Source: Nitrospira sp. (GTDB lineage Bacteria; Nitrospirota; Nitrospiria; Nitrospirales; Nitrospiraceae). Taken from it: a DNA stretch of 64,000 bases. Shown here piece after piece: positions 40,894 to 52,500 of this stretch. The position numbers were made by a program, and so were the translations under genes. Location of the stretch: assembly GCA_029881435.1 (NCBI GenBank), contig JAOUMR010000004.1, positions 1-64,000 on the forward strand, in the 5' to 3' direction. The notes under the pieces were generated by a model, which did no database searches, was not told the DNA's origin, and saw only the letters and a program-made list of their open reading frames with translations. Position 1 is the stretch's first letter; each line of letters begins with the position of its first letter.

Positions 40894-41268
40894 ATGAGAT
40901 TCTTGCTCGCCGGCATCCTTGCACTCCTTCCACTGAACACCCAAGCCGCGTCATCCGACTGCATGAACATCGCCGAACCTGGTTCATGCGCGGAAGCTGA
41001 TCGGTCCAATGCAGACCCTCAGGTTCCTCCGCACAGTCTTGCCGACGAGTTAAGGTTTTCTGGCAATCCGTACAGTCCTGCCTCCCCGACGAATTTTGAG
41101 CCGTTCATCGGACCCTATCTTTCTATTCAAGGCCAACGGAGTATCATTCTCCACGATCCCCGTTCGCCTGATACAACCACGGCCAACGATAGTGGGCAGA
41201 ATAGTTTCAGCTTACCTGGCTGGCACCAGTACAGGTACGGGAGGAACAACCTCAACAAAGTTTTTTAG
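40894..41268 (+). CDS. Small secreted hypothetical protein
   Basis: Signal peptide MRFLLAGILALLPLNTQAA; no family recognised. Confidence 0.45.
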   Translation: MRFLLAGILALLPLNTQAASSDCMNIAEPGSCAEADRSNADPQVPPHSLADELRFSGNPYSPASPTNFEPFIGPYLSIQGQRSIILHDPRSPDTTTANDSGQNSFSLPGWHQYRYGRNNLNKVF

Positions 41269-41312
41269 AGAACTACACCTATCCAACTACTATCTTCCAG
41301 GAGGATATAACT

Positions 41313-42788
41313 AGGGGGCACCGCAAGATCGGTCTCATTATTCCTCATCCCGAAGATCAGAAATGGGACTCGGTCTGGAAGCTGTTCCGTACGCCTAACC
41401 TCAACCTCCCTACCCTCGCCGCCCTCATCCCGGAGGATGAGTGGGACATCGAGATCCAAGACGAAATCGTCGGGCCGCTGAACTTCGAAGCCGACTATGA
41501 TTTAGTCTTCATCACGGTCACGACCGTCGTCGCCATCCGCGCATATGAAGTGGCGAGGATCTTCCGTGAGCGCGGCGCCAAGGTCGTGCTTGGCGGCCTT
41601 CATCCTTCGACCATGCCCGACGAAGCGATCAAGCATGCCGATTCAGTCGTCATCGGGGAAGGCGAGTTGACAGTACCCCGGCTGCTGGAAGACTTCAAGA
41701 AAGGCAGGATGCAGCAACAGTACCGCATGCCCTACATGGTTGAGAGATGGGATGAGAAGCCGCCTCGCTGGGATCTCTTGCCGCAGGGTTACATGTTCCG
41801 AGATGCACTCACAGCGACCAGAGGCTGTAATTACCGCTGTACGTTCTGCTCGATTCACTTGGCGTTGGGGGGCGGTGCCTACGGATTCCGAAAAAAGCCA
41901 CCGTCCGACGTCGTGAAGCTTGTCGAGAAAATGAATGGACCGATGGTCATGTTTTGGGACGACGACCTGTTGTCGGACCCGGCCTATACGCGTGAACTGT
42001 GTGCGGCCATGAAGCCGCTCGGGAAGAAGTGGATGAGCCAGATGAGCGCCACCTACGTCGCCCATCATCCTGAATTGCTCAAGACGTTGAAGGAATCCGG
42101 ATGCTCGGCGATGTTCATGGGAATCGAATCCATCAACCAGGATTCGCTCAAGTCTGTCGACAAGCAAAATTCAGCGAAACTGTACGAGGAAATGATCAAA
42201 CGTATTCATGACCAAGGGATCGATATCCATGCAGGATTTGTTTGCGGCTTGGACCATGAAGACGTCTACGACTTCGAACAGACTGCCGAATGGGCGACTC
42301 GCATGGGACTGGCCGGGGCACTGTGGCGCATCATGACTCCGTATCCGGGGACCCGGCTGTTTACAGAGCTCAAGGCAGCCGGACGGATTCTGACGGAGAA
42401 CTGGACGGCCTATACCGGTGAGCATGTGGTGTACAAGCCGGCCAAAATGACCGTCGAACAATTATACTGGGGACACAAGTGGGCGAAGGGGCAATTTTAT
42501 TCGTTTAAGTCGATTGGACAGAGGGCGATCCAGCGGGCCTCTCAGAACGGATTTGGGGAGCTACTCAACATCACCGGCTGTGGACTGGGCTACCGCTCTA
42601 TGTTCCACCTGGCGGCGGATTCAGCTCCAGTGAATGTGTACCGCGACATGAACCACTTACCGCCGCAAGAGGAACCGATCGCCTACCGGTTTCCCTATCC
42701 GCCGAAGAAACGATTCAGCTTCGTCACCGACCGGTTGGATCAACTGCGTTCCAAGGTGCAGCCGAGACCCACAATCAATAAGTGCTAA
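41313..42788 (+). CDS. B12-binding domain radical SAM protein; true N-terminus upstream of the tracked GTG start, canonical start codon missing
   Basis: RGCNYRCTFCSI (CxxxCxxC); B12-like region KIGLIIPHPEDQKWDSVWKLFRTPNLNLPTLAALIP…DLVFITVTT lies in frame upstream of 41550. Confidence 0.85.
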   Translation, partial: RGHRKIGLIIPHPEDQKWDSVWKLFRTPNLNLPTLAALIPEDEWDIEIQDEIVGPLNFEADYDLVFITVTTVVAIRAYEVARIFRERGAKVVLGGLHPSTMPDEAIKHADSVVIGEGELTVPRLLEDFKKGRMQQQYRMPYMVERWDEKPPRWDLLPQGYMFRDALTATRGCNYRCTFCSIHLALGGGAYGFRKKPPSDVVKLVEKMNGPMVMFWDDDLLSDPAYTRELCAAMKPLGKKWMSQMSATYVAHHPELLKTLKESGCSAMFMGIESINQDSLKSVDKQNSAKLYEEMIKRIHDQGIDIHAGFVCGLDHEDVYDFEQTAEWATRMGLAGALWRIMTPYPGTRLFTELKAAGRILTENWTAYTGEHVVYKPAKMTVEQLYWGHKWAKGQFYSFKSIGQRAIQRASQNGFGELLNITGCGLGYRSMFHLAADSAPVNVYRDMNHLPPQEEPIAYRFPYPPKKRFSFVTDRLDQLRSKVQPRPTINKC

Positions 42789-42809
42789 CTCACTGCAGTG
42801 CCTCTCAAG

Positions 42810-42836
42810 GGCCCTCCTGAGTCACCCAGGAGGGCC
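42810..42836 (+). terminator. GC-rich hairpin after the radical SAM gene
   Basis: ggccctcctg-agtcacc-caggagggcc, 10-bp stem. Confidence 0.55.
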
Positions 42837-42889
42837 GTTCCGAAAGTCACAGACGGTTGGTAAGATGACCTCCTCGAGGAGGTATAATC

Positions 42890-43312
42890 ATGCCGGGTTA
42901 CAGGATTGGTTTCTGGCTGCTGGCCGCGTCGCTGGTCATGCTGCATGGGGTCGTATGGGCTGAATGGGCGGCCCTTGATGCTCGATATCAGTCACACCCG
43001 TTGCAAACGGCATACATCGACCCCAGTACCATCCGCCGAGATGGTAATCTGGTTGTGCTCTCAGCGCTGATCGACTGGAAAGCCATGCAGGGCGGACGGA
43101 CTCCTACCCGTTTCTATTCCACCAAAATGACTAAACAATTCGATTGCGCGGAAAAGAAAGTTCGGACCCTTGCCGCGACAGACTACTACGGTCATATGGG
43201 GACAGGCGAGGTGATCAGTGGCGGCGGGCATACGAGCGAAGGCCACTGGGCTACTGTTGAGCCGGGAACACTCAATCAAGGCCTGTGGGAAACGGCCTGC
43301 AGCAAGGAGTAA
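42890..43312 (+). CDS. Secreted surface-adhesin-E-like small protein
   Basis: Signal peptide; AYIDPSTIRRDGNLVVLSALIDWKAMQ…FYSTKMTKQFDCAEKKVR…; SD gaggagg. Confidence 0.55.
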   Translation: MPGYRIGFWLLAASLVMLHGVVWAEWAALDARYQSHPLQTAYIDPSTIRRDGNLVVLSALIDWKAMQGGRTPTRFYSTKMTKQFDCAEKKVRTLAATDYYGHMGTGEVISGGGHTSEGHWATVEPGTLNQGLWETACSKE

Positions 43313-43421
43313 TCACGAAGCAGCCTCGGTCTTCTAGGATGACGGTCGCCGTCGCTGCACCCGCTCGTTGATCATTTCATCCCCATCTGTCCTCTGTGTA
43401 CTGATCCCGTCGATTCTGATC

Positions 43422-43523
43422 CTAGCCCTTGATCATTAACACGTGTTGGAATTCCACCGCATCGCCGGGAAAATCCCAGGTATCAAAGTCGCAGCGCCCT
43501 AACCATGCCCAGTGGACTTTCCA
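43422..43523 (-). pseudogene. Protein-like ORF tail directly downstream of tcA (possible remnant)
   Basis: WKVHWAWLGRCDFDTWDFPGDAVEFQHVLMIKG* after an in-frame TGA at 43524-43526; no start codon. Confidence 0.3.
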
Positions 43524-43545
43524 TCACACCCTAATGGTCACAGCG

Positions 43546-46500
43546 TCACGTCGGTGTGGTGACCTGGTATGTCGCGATGACGACAAAATCATCGACCCAA
43601 CCGGATGGTGGACCCAATGAGGTCGTGTTCACTCGGACCGTCCACGCACCAGGACTGACTCCTTGGTAGTTGACTACTCCATTTGGATTCCCGCCATAGA
43701 GATTACCTGCTGATGCCAGTGTGACATTCTCCGTCCGTTCTCCTCCCTCCACCGTCACATCGGTAGCAGTCCAGGTCGACGGACTTTTCACCAGCGCCAC
43801 AAGCTCGATCCTGGAAATGGTCGGTTCCAGACCACGGGCGAAATACGGGAAGCGTTTTTCCGATAGATCCAACTTCAGAACCGCTTCACCCTCTGTTTCT
43901 AGTCTCAGGAACGCATTCCATTCCGTGGGGAATTCGTGCAAAGCGGAAAAGGCTCTCTGCAATGGAATCCCCTCGAGTTCCGATTGAAGTGCTTTCAACG
44001 CAGCATCACGTAGCAAATCCCCGCCTTCACGTGCGGTATACCGCACGTGCAAGACGATATCTGTGATCGTTGACCAATCAAAGGTCGGCACCGCACTGGT
44101 GAGTTTCAGCTTCCAATCACTAATCACGCCGCTGCCTTCGAAAGGCAGATAACGCTCGTCGCGGAAGTTGAGTTCAAAAAGGCCGCTATCCTGCTGCCCA
44201 CTACTGACAGCGATCGATTGTATCGCTCCCACATTGTGCTGAAAACGGGAATCTTCCAAGCCTGTGTACGTGTAATCACCTGTTGCAGTCGTCTCGCGGC
44301 GAACACGGTTGCTCAGCAACGTGAGGTTCGCACTCACGGTCGTGTAGGGCCCAGTGACGCAAGGAATCGACACACCGACGGACTTGATCCGCCGCAGGTA
44401 CTGGCCGGGAAAGTCGAAGTCGAAAACTACTTCTGGCAAGCTGAAGTGGCACTCCCCTTCTGTCTGCAACTTGAGAAGTGCAACAGGATCGAGCATCGCC
44501 AGCGAGATGTGCTTGGTCAGCTCGTATTCCCTCTTGTTCTGCTCCAGGTAGGACATCTCCATGCGGCGCAGGTCGTACTGCAACTTCTCGCCTGAGAGCA
44601 GTCCTTTTTTCAAGCTGTCCCAATAGCCAAAGCTGATGAAATTCGACGTCGTCACACCGAGTTCGTGCTGATAGGCTTTCTCGGCGCGCTTCGCCAAGTT
44701 GTAGGCCATCTGGTAGCTTTGAAAGTAGATGCTGGAGATCTGCGACACCATCCAACTGTAGAGCTGGTTGGTGGTGTATTTGTTCTTCATGAAATCGTGA
44801 ACCGCTTGTGCATTTTCAATCTGTTGGGTGTGATTGGATAGTTCTTGTTCAGCAATAGCAACGCGAATTTGCGCGGCGGCGATTTGCTTGTCGATCTGTT
44901 CCAGTTCTTTCTCCGCGAGCTCAACTTGATGTTGCCATTCTTGTTGCCGTCGCTCATGCCCGGCAGTAATTGACGCCAGATTCGCTTGAAACGATTCATT
45001 GGACGCGAAGTTCTGTTGCTTGGCTGCCCGGGCCTGAGCCACTCTGCCCAAAAATGACCCTCCCATCGATGAGCCCACGCTCACGGACTCAGGTATTGGG
45101 AACAAAATAGGCTTAGAGGAGAAGGACAGGGACACATCAGGAATGCGGTAGTTGCGCGCCGCTCGCAGTTCGTAGTCCCCCGCCTTTGATTCGAAGGCGC
45201 GACCGAGATTCAAGTGCAGGAGGTTGAGAAACTCTTGCGGATTGAGACCACCAGAAAGCAGTTGCTGGTAATAGGCATGACGCACGTCAATCATGGCTTG
45301 TGTCCTTTTTAAGCCGTCTAGGGTTTCCTTTGCGTCCTCGATCTGATGCTTCCGAACCTGTGTCATGCTTTCAAGCAATTCCTGTTCTTGACGCGCTCGT
45401 AGAAGGGCGAGGGCCTCAGCGTCTTGCTTCTCCAAGGCGGGCAGGAGTGCCGCACCAAGTGCGCGCACATCCGCGCAAAATTCTACAGCCTTTTGGGACA
45501 TCACCTGAAAGCGATACTGTGGCAGCGGTGCATACAGGTCACTCAGGACACTACTGATGTCGATGCCTGCGGCAGTTGCCTGCACAAGAAGTGCGGGGTT
45601 AATCGGCGGCTCGAAAAGTGCGAGCTGGCGCACAACGCCTTCGATGTTCATACAGTTGCGAATCTTGAATAGCCGATCGGCCACAGTGTCCCAGTAGGCG
45701 CAGAGTTCGTCATTCTTAGGAACGCAAAAGTACAGCGTATTGACACCTGGCAACGGAACCGGTTCTGGACGTGGAAGCGTAAAGGGTGGAATCTCCACAG
45801 TGTTATCAAATGGATCAAATCCTGGTGCGGTCCGCGCGGCCATCTGATTCTCCAACTGCACCAGGGCATTAGAAAAATCATCCAGCTTATTGGCGAGGCT
45901 GTTGTAAGTTTCAGAATCTTCTCCGGTATCCGCAGGGAGCGATTGTGGTCGAGCGCCGAGAATATCCGCCGCGAGCACATACAGTTGTGTCGCTGTGTTG
46001 ATCGACTCGATCGTATCCTGTCGAAATAAGCTGTCACCCCAGGCGAGGAGATTGTCCAGATACTTCATCACGACGGTCTTCATGTAGGCGACTGGCCGCA
46101 TGCGGGCGATGAGGTGAGGATTGAACGGAGTCTCCCGCCACGCCTCAACCTGTGTTTCCAGCTCAGCGTCACCCCCATTCAGTGCAAGCATCAGTTCATC
46201 GATGGCTTGCGGCGTGTTCTCTTCAGAGAACGGGAGGAAATTCCAATAGCGCTCGGGTCCGGTGATGGTCGCACCATCCACTCGCGCAGTCGGATTGAAG
46301 ATGTAGTGGAACCAGCGTTGTGCTTCTTCAAAGCGTTGGTTTTGGCTGAGGCGCGTGGCGATGAGTAACGGTGTGTGGAAAAAGATTTCCCAATTGTACG
46401 GGCTATAGGCACCAGCATGAGAAAAATCGACGCTCGACAGTGGGTAAGGCTGAGCTACCACGTTTTCATCTGGATCATAGGTCGTGGCAAAGAACGTGCT

Positions 46501-49500
46501 GGAACGTGCCTGCACAGCACGCTGCATGAGTCCGTCAACACCCTTGGCGTTCAACTCCTTGAAGAAGGTGCAGATATGTGGATGGTAAAAGGAAGTAAAT
46601 CGATAGACCTTCTCTGGTTCTACGACTACAGCTGAGCCAACATGGATGCTACTCACCACGAGTCCGTTCGCGGCGACACTGCTTTGATCAAGCAGATCTT
46701 TGATCAGTACTTCTTCGCCCGTCACAATCGTTTGTGACAGTTGTCTTCCGGGATCTCTATTTGCGATTGTTCTTGCAACAGATTGAGGCCCTGACGGTAA
46801 TACGGCATCAATTAATATGGCCTGTTTACTGAGCGTTGAGGCAATTGATGTCCGAGTTGAGCGGAGAGCTGCTTCAAAATACACGGCATCCGGTGACTGT
46901 AGTACGGAATACAAGGGGGACTGCTTTTGTGGAGTAACATAAAAACAGCGCGTCGCATCCTGATAGAACAGCGCATCTTGTGATACATACTCGTTGTATT
47001 GATGCGGTGGTGTGAGGATGAATTGACCAGGGGTTTTGTTGAGGGCGGTGAGATAGTCAATGCTGAGGTTCCCTGTCCAATTGCCAGCGGAATCTACCGT
47101 GCTCGACGGCAGTGTTAAAGGGACATCATACGTTTCCCCTTCAACATACTGCATATTGATCGACGAAAGGGTGACGGGAAATAGATGGGCAAGCGAAAGA
47201 GATTCCTCTTCAGAGGCGGTGGCAATCACCTGGCCATTACAGCCTGTGAAGCGAAAGTTCCCGTGGAGCGACTTATTCAGTCCGTCGGAAGAGTACACCG
47301 CGATGACGAGTTCGTTCGAGGGTAACGGCGTGCTAATGCGTGGCGACACGCCTGTACTGAGTGGGAATGAAAATAATCCTGCCTGTTCAATCTCTGCTTT
47401 GAGGAGAAACGACTCTTTTTCGCGATATTGGACTGTCACTGATCCTTCGCTCACCTTTTCGGCAGCCCATGTTCCGTCTTTGCGTTCCGTCCATGCTAAC
47501 CGAATCGTCGAGATCCTATTCTCAGTTGTCCTGCAGGCCTCCCATTGCTGGAGAAGCGACCCAATCCTGTCTTCGAAGGAAATATCCGGAAATGATAATG
47601 CAAAGTAATTCTCCAGCCATGCTGTCTGTTCGACGAGGTCGGTCTCTTGTGCGGCCAATCCTTCTTCTAACTCCGGCTCATAGACTGGGTCCATCCAACC
47701 ACTCTTGAGCTCTTCCCACGCGTCAACATTCTCGTCATTCAACAGACGAGGAAATTCTTCTTCAAACAATTGACTAAGCGGAGGGCAGGTCTCGCTTCCA
47801 CGATTGTCTTCTTCGATTAACGGCCACAGAAGATACAAACGCCGATTCCATACTACGGCCAGCAAATGATCTTCCTCAATGTCGATGTCGATCTTTTCCC
47901 ATGGGGTCCAGTAAGCAGAGTCGACATAAGTTCGGTAGTAATAGACGTGCGGCGTTGCTTGGGTCCGGGCAAAGACATGCAGCACATCGATGGGCGCTTC
48001 GCCACCTTCTTGCTGATGATACATGGCACGCACATCGAGTTTGGCGACCTCATCGAGCTTCTCAAGATAGTGAGTCAGCGCAGTCTCCGCTGTTGACTGG
48101 GTAAGTTCGTTTTGTAACAGTTCGTTTTCTAGCTCCTTGAAGAATGGCGATTTATCATCACGCAGCTCTGGGACGATCCAGTTCTCAGGGTAGAGGAAGA
48201 TTTTGCGATTGGCTTCCCAGACGCGGTAGTTCCTCATCCATTCCCACTGCTTGGCAGAGACTTCACTAATCTCGACGCCAGGCTCGAGATTCATGAGGCA
48301 GTGCTGGACAAAGAGTTGCACAGAGCTGATTGCCTGCTTGATGCGCGAGGTCTTCATGCACGAGTTCATCTCGACATCAATGAGATAATGCGCGAAGAGG
48401 TCGCTCGCTTCTTCGATGCCGGGACGCCTAGCGATCAGGTGCGCTATCAATGCGCTGCGTTGTTGTTCGCGGAGCTGGCTCTTCAAGGGTTCGGCAATCG
48501 TCAGCCAGGTGTCATTGTCATATTTGGCTTTGACCACATTTTTAATCGCCATGGCGATGGCTTTCATGCGCTCCAGGTTGGTCGAGGTCTTCCAGCGCAG
48601 CGCTTCTTCAGCGGAGACCCCTAATCGCAAGAGCAATGCAAACGCAGCCTGCAACTGCACGAGGTAGCGCTCATCATGGCAGTCATCAGGATAGGTGAGA
48701 TTAAATCCGCTCGCCGCGGTAAGATAGTCCATATCAAGCGTATCCCACCCAGTGAGTGAGCTGAGCGTGGCAAAGACGCCATCACGGTCACTCCCAGTAT
48801 CGACAAGATCGAAGACACTGAAGACGGTCACATCGCCGGCTGCCGGATAGGCATCGCGAAAACTGTACAGCGCAACCAGCCGCTTCCAGCCTGCATATTG
48901 CAGTGCCGCGTCGGTATCACTCGGGATGGTCAGTGGGAGACGGCGCAGGTCCAACCAACCTCGTGCTGGACCTTTCGCGAAGACCCAAGGTAATTCTTGC
49001 GCGGTGACCTTCAGCGCTGTGAGTACGGTCGCGACTTTATGCAACAGCCGATAAATGTTGAACTCAGAGTCGGTATAAGTGGTTGCGTTCAAGTCGATCC
49101 CAAGAAAAATATCGATCGCTTTCTTTGACGAATCGTTTGGCGCCGTGATGTACTCCGCCAATACGGCTTCGGCGACAGCGCTTTCTAAGCTGAGCGCGAC
49201 GGCAACCGTCTGGACCACAAATTGAGTGCTCAGGCTTCTGCTCAGGTAAGTAACTAGAGGTCGGAGGACGTACTCGTACCGCGCCTGTTTTTGCAGCGCG
49301 GCGTGGTCGGGATCAACAGACTGCGTCAGCACCACCTTTGCCTCGGTGGTGTCGCCAAAGAAAATCAGGAAGTGTTCGTCAATGAAGGCTTCCTGCTCTG
49401 TTTGTGTCAGTGTCGAGGCGCCTTCAATCAGGGCAATGGCTTGTTGCAGGATGTCGTCGGCTAAGAGAAGCGCCAATCGTCCTTGCGTGATTTGTCCAGT

Positions 49501-52500
49501 TGGATCAGGAGTCAACACGTTTTCTGCTGCGATGGCTTGCAAACCCGCCTTTATGCTGTCTAGCACAAGCGTGATGCTACTCTCAGTCGGTGCCAGGCCG
49601 CTGGTTTCGCTGTATACATGGCGTAACAGGTAATCCAGCGTGGCGATGCTGAACGGCGATTGATCCACTGTCTGCACCTCAGCCACAAAATCTACCGTCG
49701 CATTGGGGGTCGTGAATGGGTCGATACCGGTGAGTTTTCGTAGCGACAGGAAATCGGCAATGCTAAGGCCAAGTGCTCTGGCGAGTGAGGCGTGACGATA
49801 CAGCTCCGACAGCAACGCAAGGGTCAACCCCTCTGCTTCCGTCTTACCTGTGGCACTTAAGATTAAGGCAAGCTCGGCCTCAGTAATGGCAAGGGCGGCG
49901 AGGACTGTCGCGGTGTGTTCCGCTAAGGGAGCGGTGCCAGCGTTTAGGAGATCACTCCGTGTGCTGTTCAATTGAAAAGCGTCGTCAGCTGGAGTGACGA
50001 CTGCATTATTGAGAAACAGTTCATCATAGAACGAACGGTCTTCAGGGTCAGTGCCATCGACCACAGTACTCATGGTTGACCACCAGCTCAGCATCTCCAA
50101 CACCGGTCGATTGAGTTCTGCCTTCAACTGTTGCATCTGTGCAAGCTGAACAAGAAACTCCATCGTGAGATCGGTCGCGTGCATCGCGGTGAGAGCGGCA
50201 TCCACTTCTGTGATTTCCCAGCCCACCGTGTGTTGCAGACGCAGGAAGCGATGGATTTTATCGAGTCTTGGCTCGGTCAAATTGTTAATCGTAGCGCCTT
50301 CAGTATTGCACGGTGTTATAAATGTAACCGTGAGTTTTTCGTCGGCATTGATGAACGCGGTTTTGCGTAATGCCTCCAGGGTGACATGCTCGATCTCTGC
50401 ACGTCGCAAAAAGGTCGAGAGATCAGCAAGCACCTGCGGCCAGTCCGTTGGCTCGACTTCCCATCCCCAAAACTCCCATGCTGACCGTGAGGGCCGTAGG
50501 GTGTTGGTGATGATCTGCGCCGCAACGGGTGACAAGCCGAGCGATTCGATCGCGATCTGTCGCTCAAGATCAGCCCTGGCAGCACCTGTCAGCCCAGGCC
50601 TATGGAAGACTTCCATGAGTTCAACTAACGACGTACCAAGGTGTCCGAGATAGGCACGGGTTTCTTGCAGCCACAGATTGAATGGCAGGAGCCGTGGATA
50701 CACTTGGTTTGCCAGTCGCTGGTAAGGCGTCTCATTCTGATGTTCGGGGTTGGCAGACAGCTCCTCTGCGGTCCAGCTTGTTTGATAGATCGTCTCATGG
50801 CGCACGACGGCATTCTCGAGCACTTCGTTCACCAGGTCGATGTATGGCAGCAACGTGTTCGTGTTTTGACACGAAAGCTGGATCTCGCCGAGATCGCTGC
50901 GGCGGGCAAATAACAGATCCAAGGCATTTTGTTGTTTGACGAATTGCAGCAGGTCAACAAAGTAGGCAGCCGGGCTGTATACCGAGCGACAATGTTCGCA
51001 TTCACAAAAGTTCAATGAACCAAAAAGTGCCTGCCAGTTCGGTATGTTCGCGCCTTGCGCGGTGTGGTTACGAATCACCACAGGCGTACCGATGTTCAAC
51101 GCCATGCTGTATTGGCCAAAGACCGAGAGCGCCTCCGCGTTGGTCTGCGCGGCGTTGTCGTAGATTTCGTTAGCAATTGCTTCGCCCCCCAGGAGTCCGC
51201 TCAACGATTTCACGAAGACGTGATGGCCAGTGTGGACAATTGCTTGCGCCGAATCGAGCCCAGCATCGAGGAGCGTACTCATCGCAGAAAATTTACCGGT
51301 GGCTGGGCTGACATTGTAGACTCGTTGTTGCTGTTTGAGTTGCTGCGTGAGCGTGGCAACATCGCGCGTGCTACTTGTTACACCGCCGTTCTTAGAGGCG
51401 AGATAACGATCGATATTGGTTTCAAAGGTAAAGTCCGGGTTGTTGGTCAGAAAGCGTACCAGTTCTTCTTGCGTGGGTAAGTTTTTGCGTTTCAAGCCTG
51501 CGACAACTGTCGCGGTCGGAAAACTGCGCTCGATGGTTTGCGCCAGGTTCTTGGCATAGTATTCTTCGCGTTCATGTTCAGTCTCTCCGGGTGTTCCCGG
51601 TGGTGTTCCGGCTTGCTTGACCAACGCCAACCAATCTTGCGGCTGTAGGACGGCAAGGTCTTGTACGCTCTTGAGCTGTCCGGCTTGGAGGTGTGCTTGG
51701 AGCGTTTGCACGAACGGCACATAACCACTGGCCAACGTGCCAAGCTGTAACGTAAACTGCAGCCTTTCAACCAACTCGGGCTGTCCGAGGTCTTGGTCGG
51801 TTTTTAGCCCTGCCCAAAACTCTTGAATTGTTCCTTGATGGAGTGAATAGCGTGTGAGTAGTGCGCTTTGCTGCGCGGACGAAAGGCCGGTGGTGCTTAA
51901 CAGTGGTGCGAGTGACGTATTCTCCTTCCCCTCAGGCACTTCAAGTGCAAGATGTACGGCAGTCTGCCTCAGCTGTTGCAGAATTTTGTCGCGGTCATCT
52001 TTCAGGGCGCTCGGAATAATGTTAGCCGCAAGCGCATCAGTCAGTGCCTGCCGTTGCACCTGGATAGATTGGGACACCAGCTTGGGTAATTGCGTGGGCA
52101 GCTGCATGCGAAAGAAACCGTAATAGGCGGCGGCAGGAACTTCGCTACGCTGAGCGTAGCGGCTGGCAATCACCAGGTAGGCAATATGTAGCGGCGGCTG
52201 TTGTGCTTTACATTCGAGTAACTCAATGTCGGCGACGGTCACATCGCTCATCTTTATGCCATCAAGGTGCGGCTGCACTGCACGGCTGACGCGTTCATAT
52301 TCGCAATAGCCACGATATTCATCACCGCCAACGACAAGGTTGACTACCTCTATGCGTCTGGCGTGGCAAATCACTTCCGATTGCGCGAGTGGTGCCTCAG
52401 TCTGTGGGCGAACGGCACGCACAATCAAATCGACCTGTTTCACTTTATTGGGTGGAATGTAACGAATTCTGAACCCCCCCAAATCATCCGACAACGCGGG

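Noticed and set aside
49346-49633. Plus-strand ORF antisense to tcA (and many similar ORFs in 43.7-60.8 kb)
   Set aside because: Composition and lack of start context indicate shadow ORFs of the two giant minus-strand genes.
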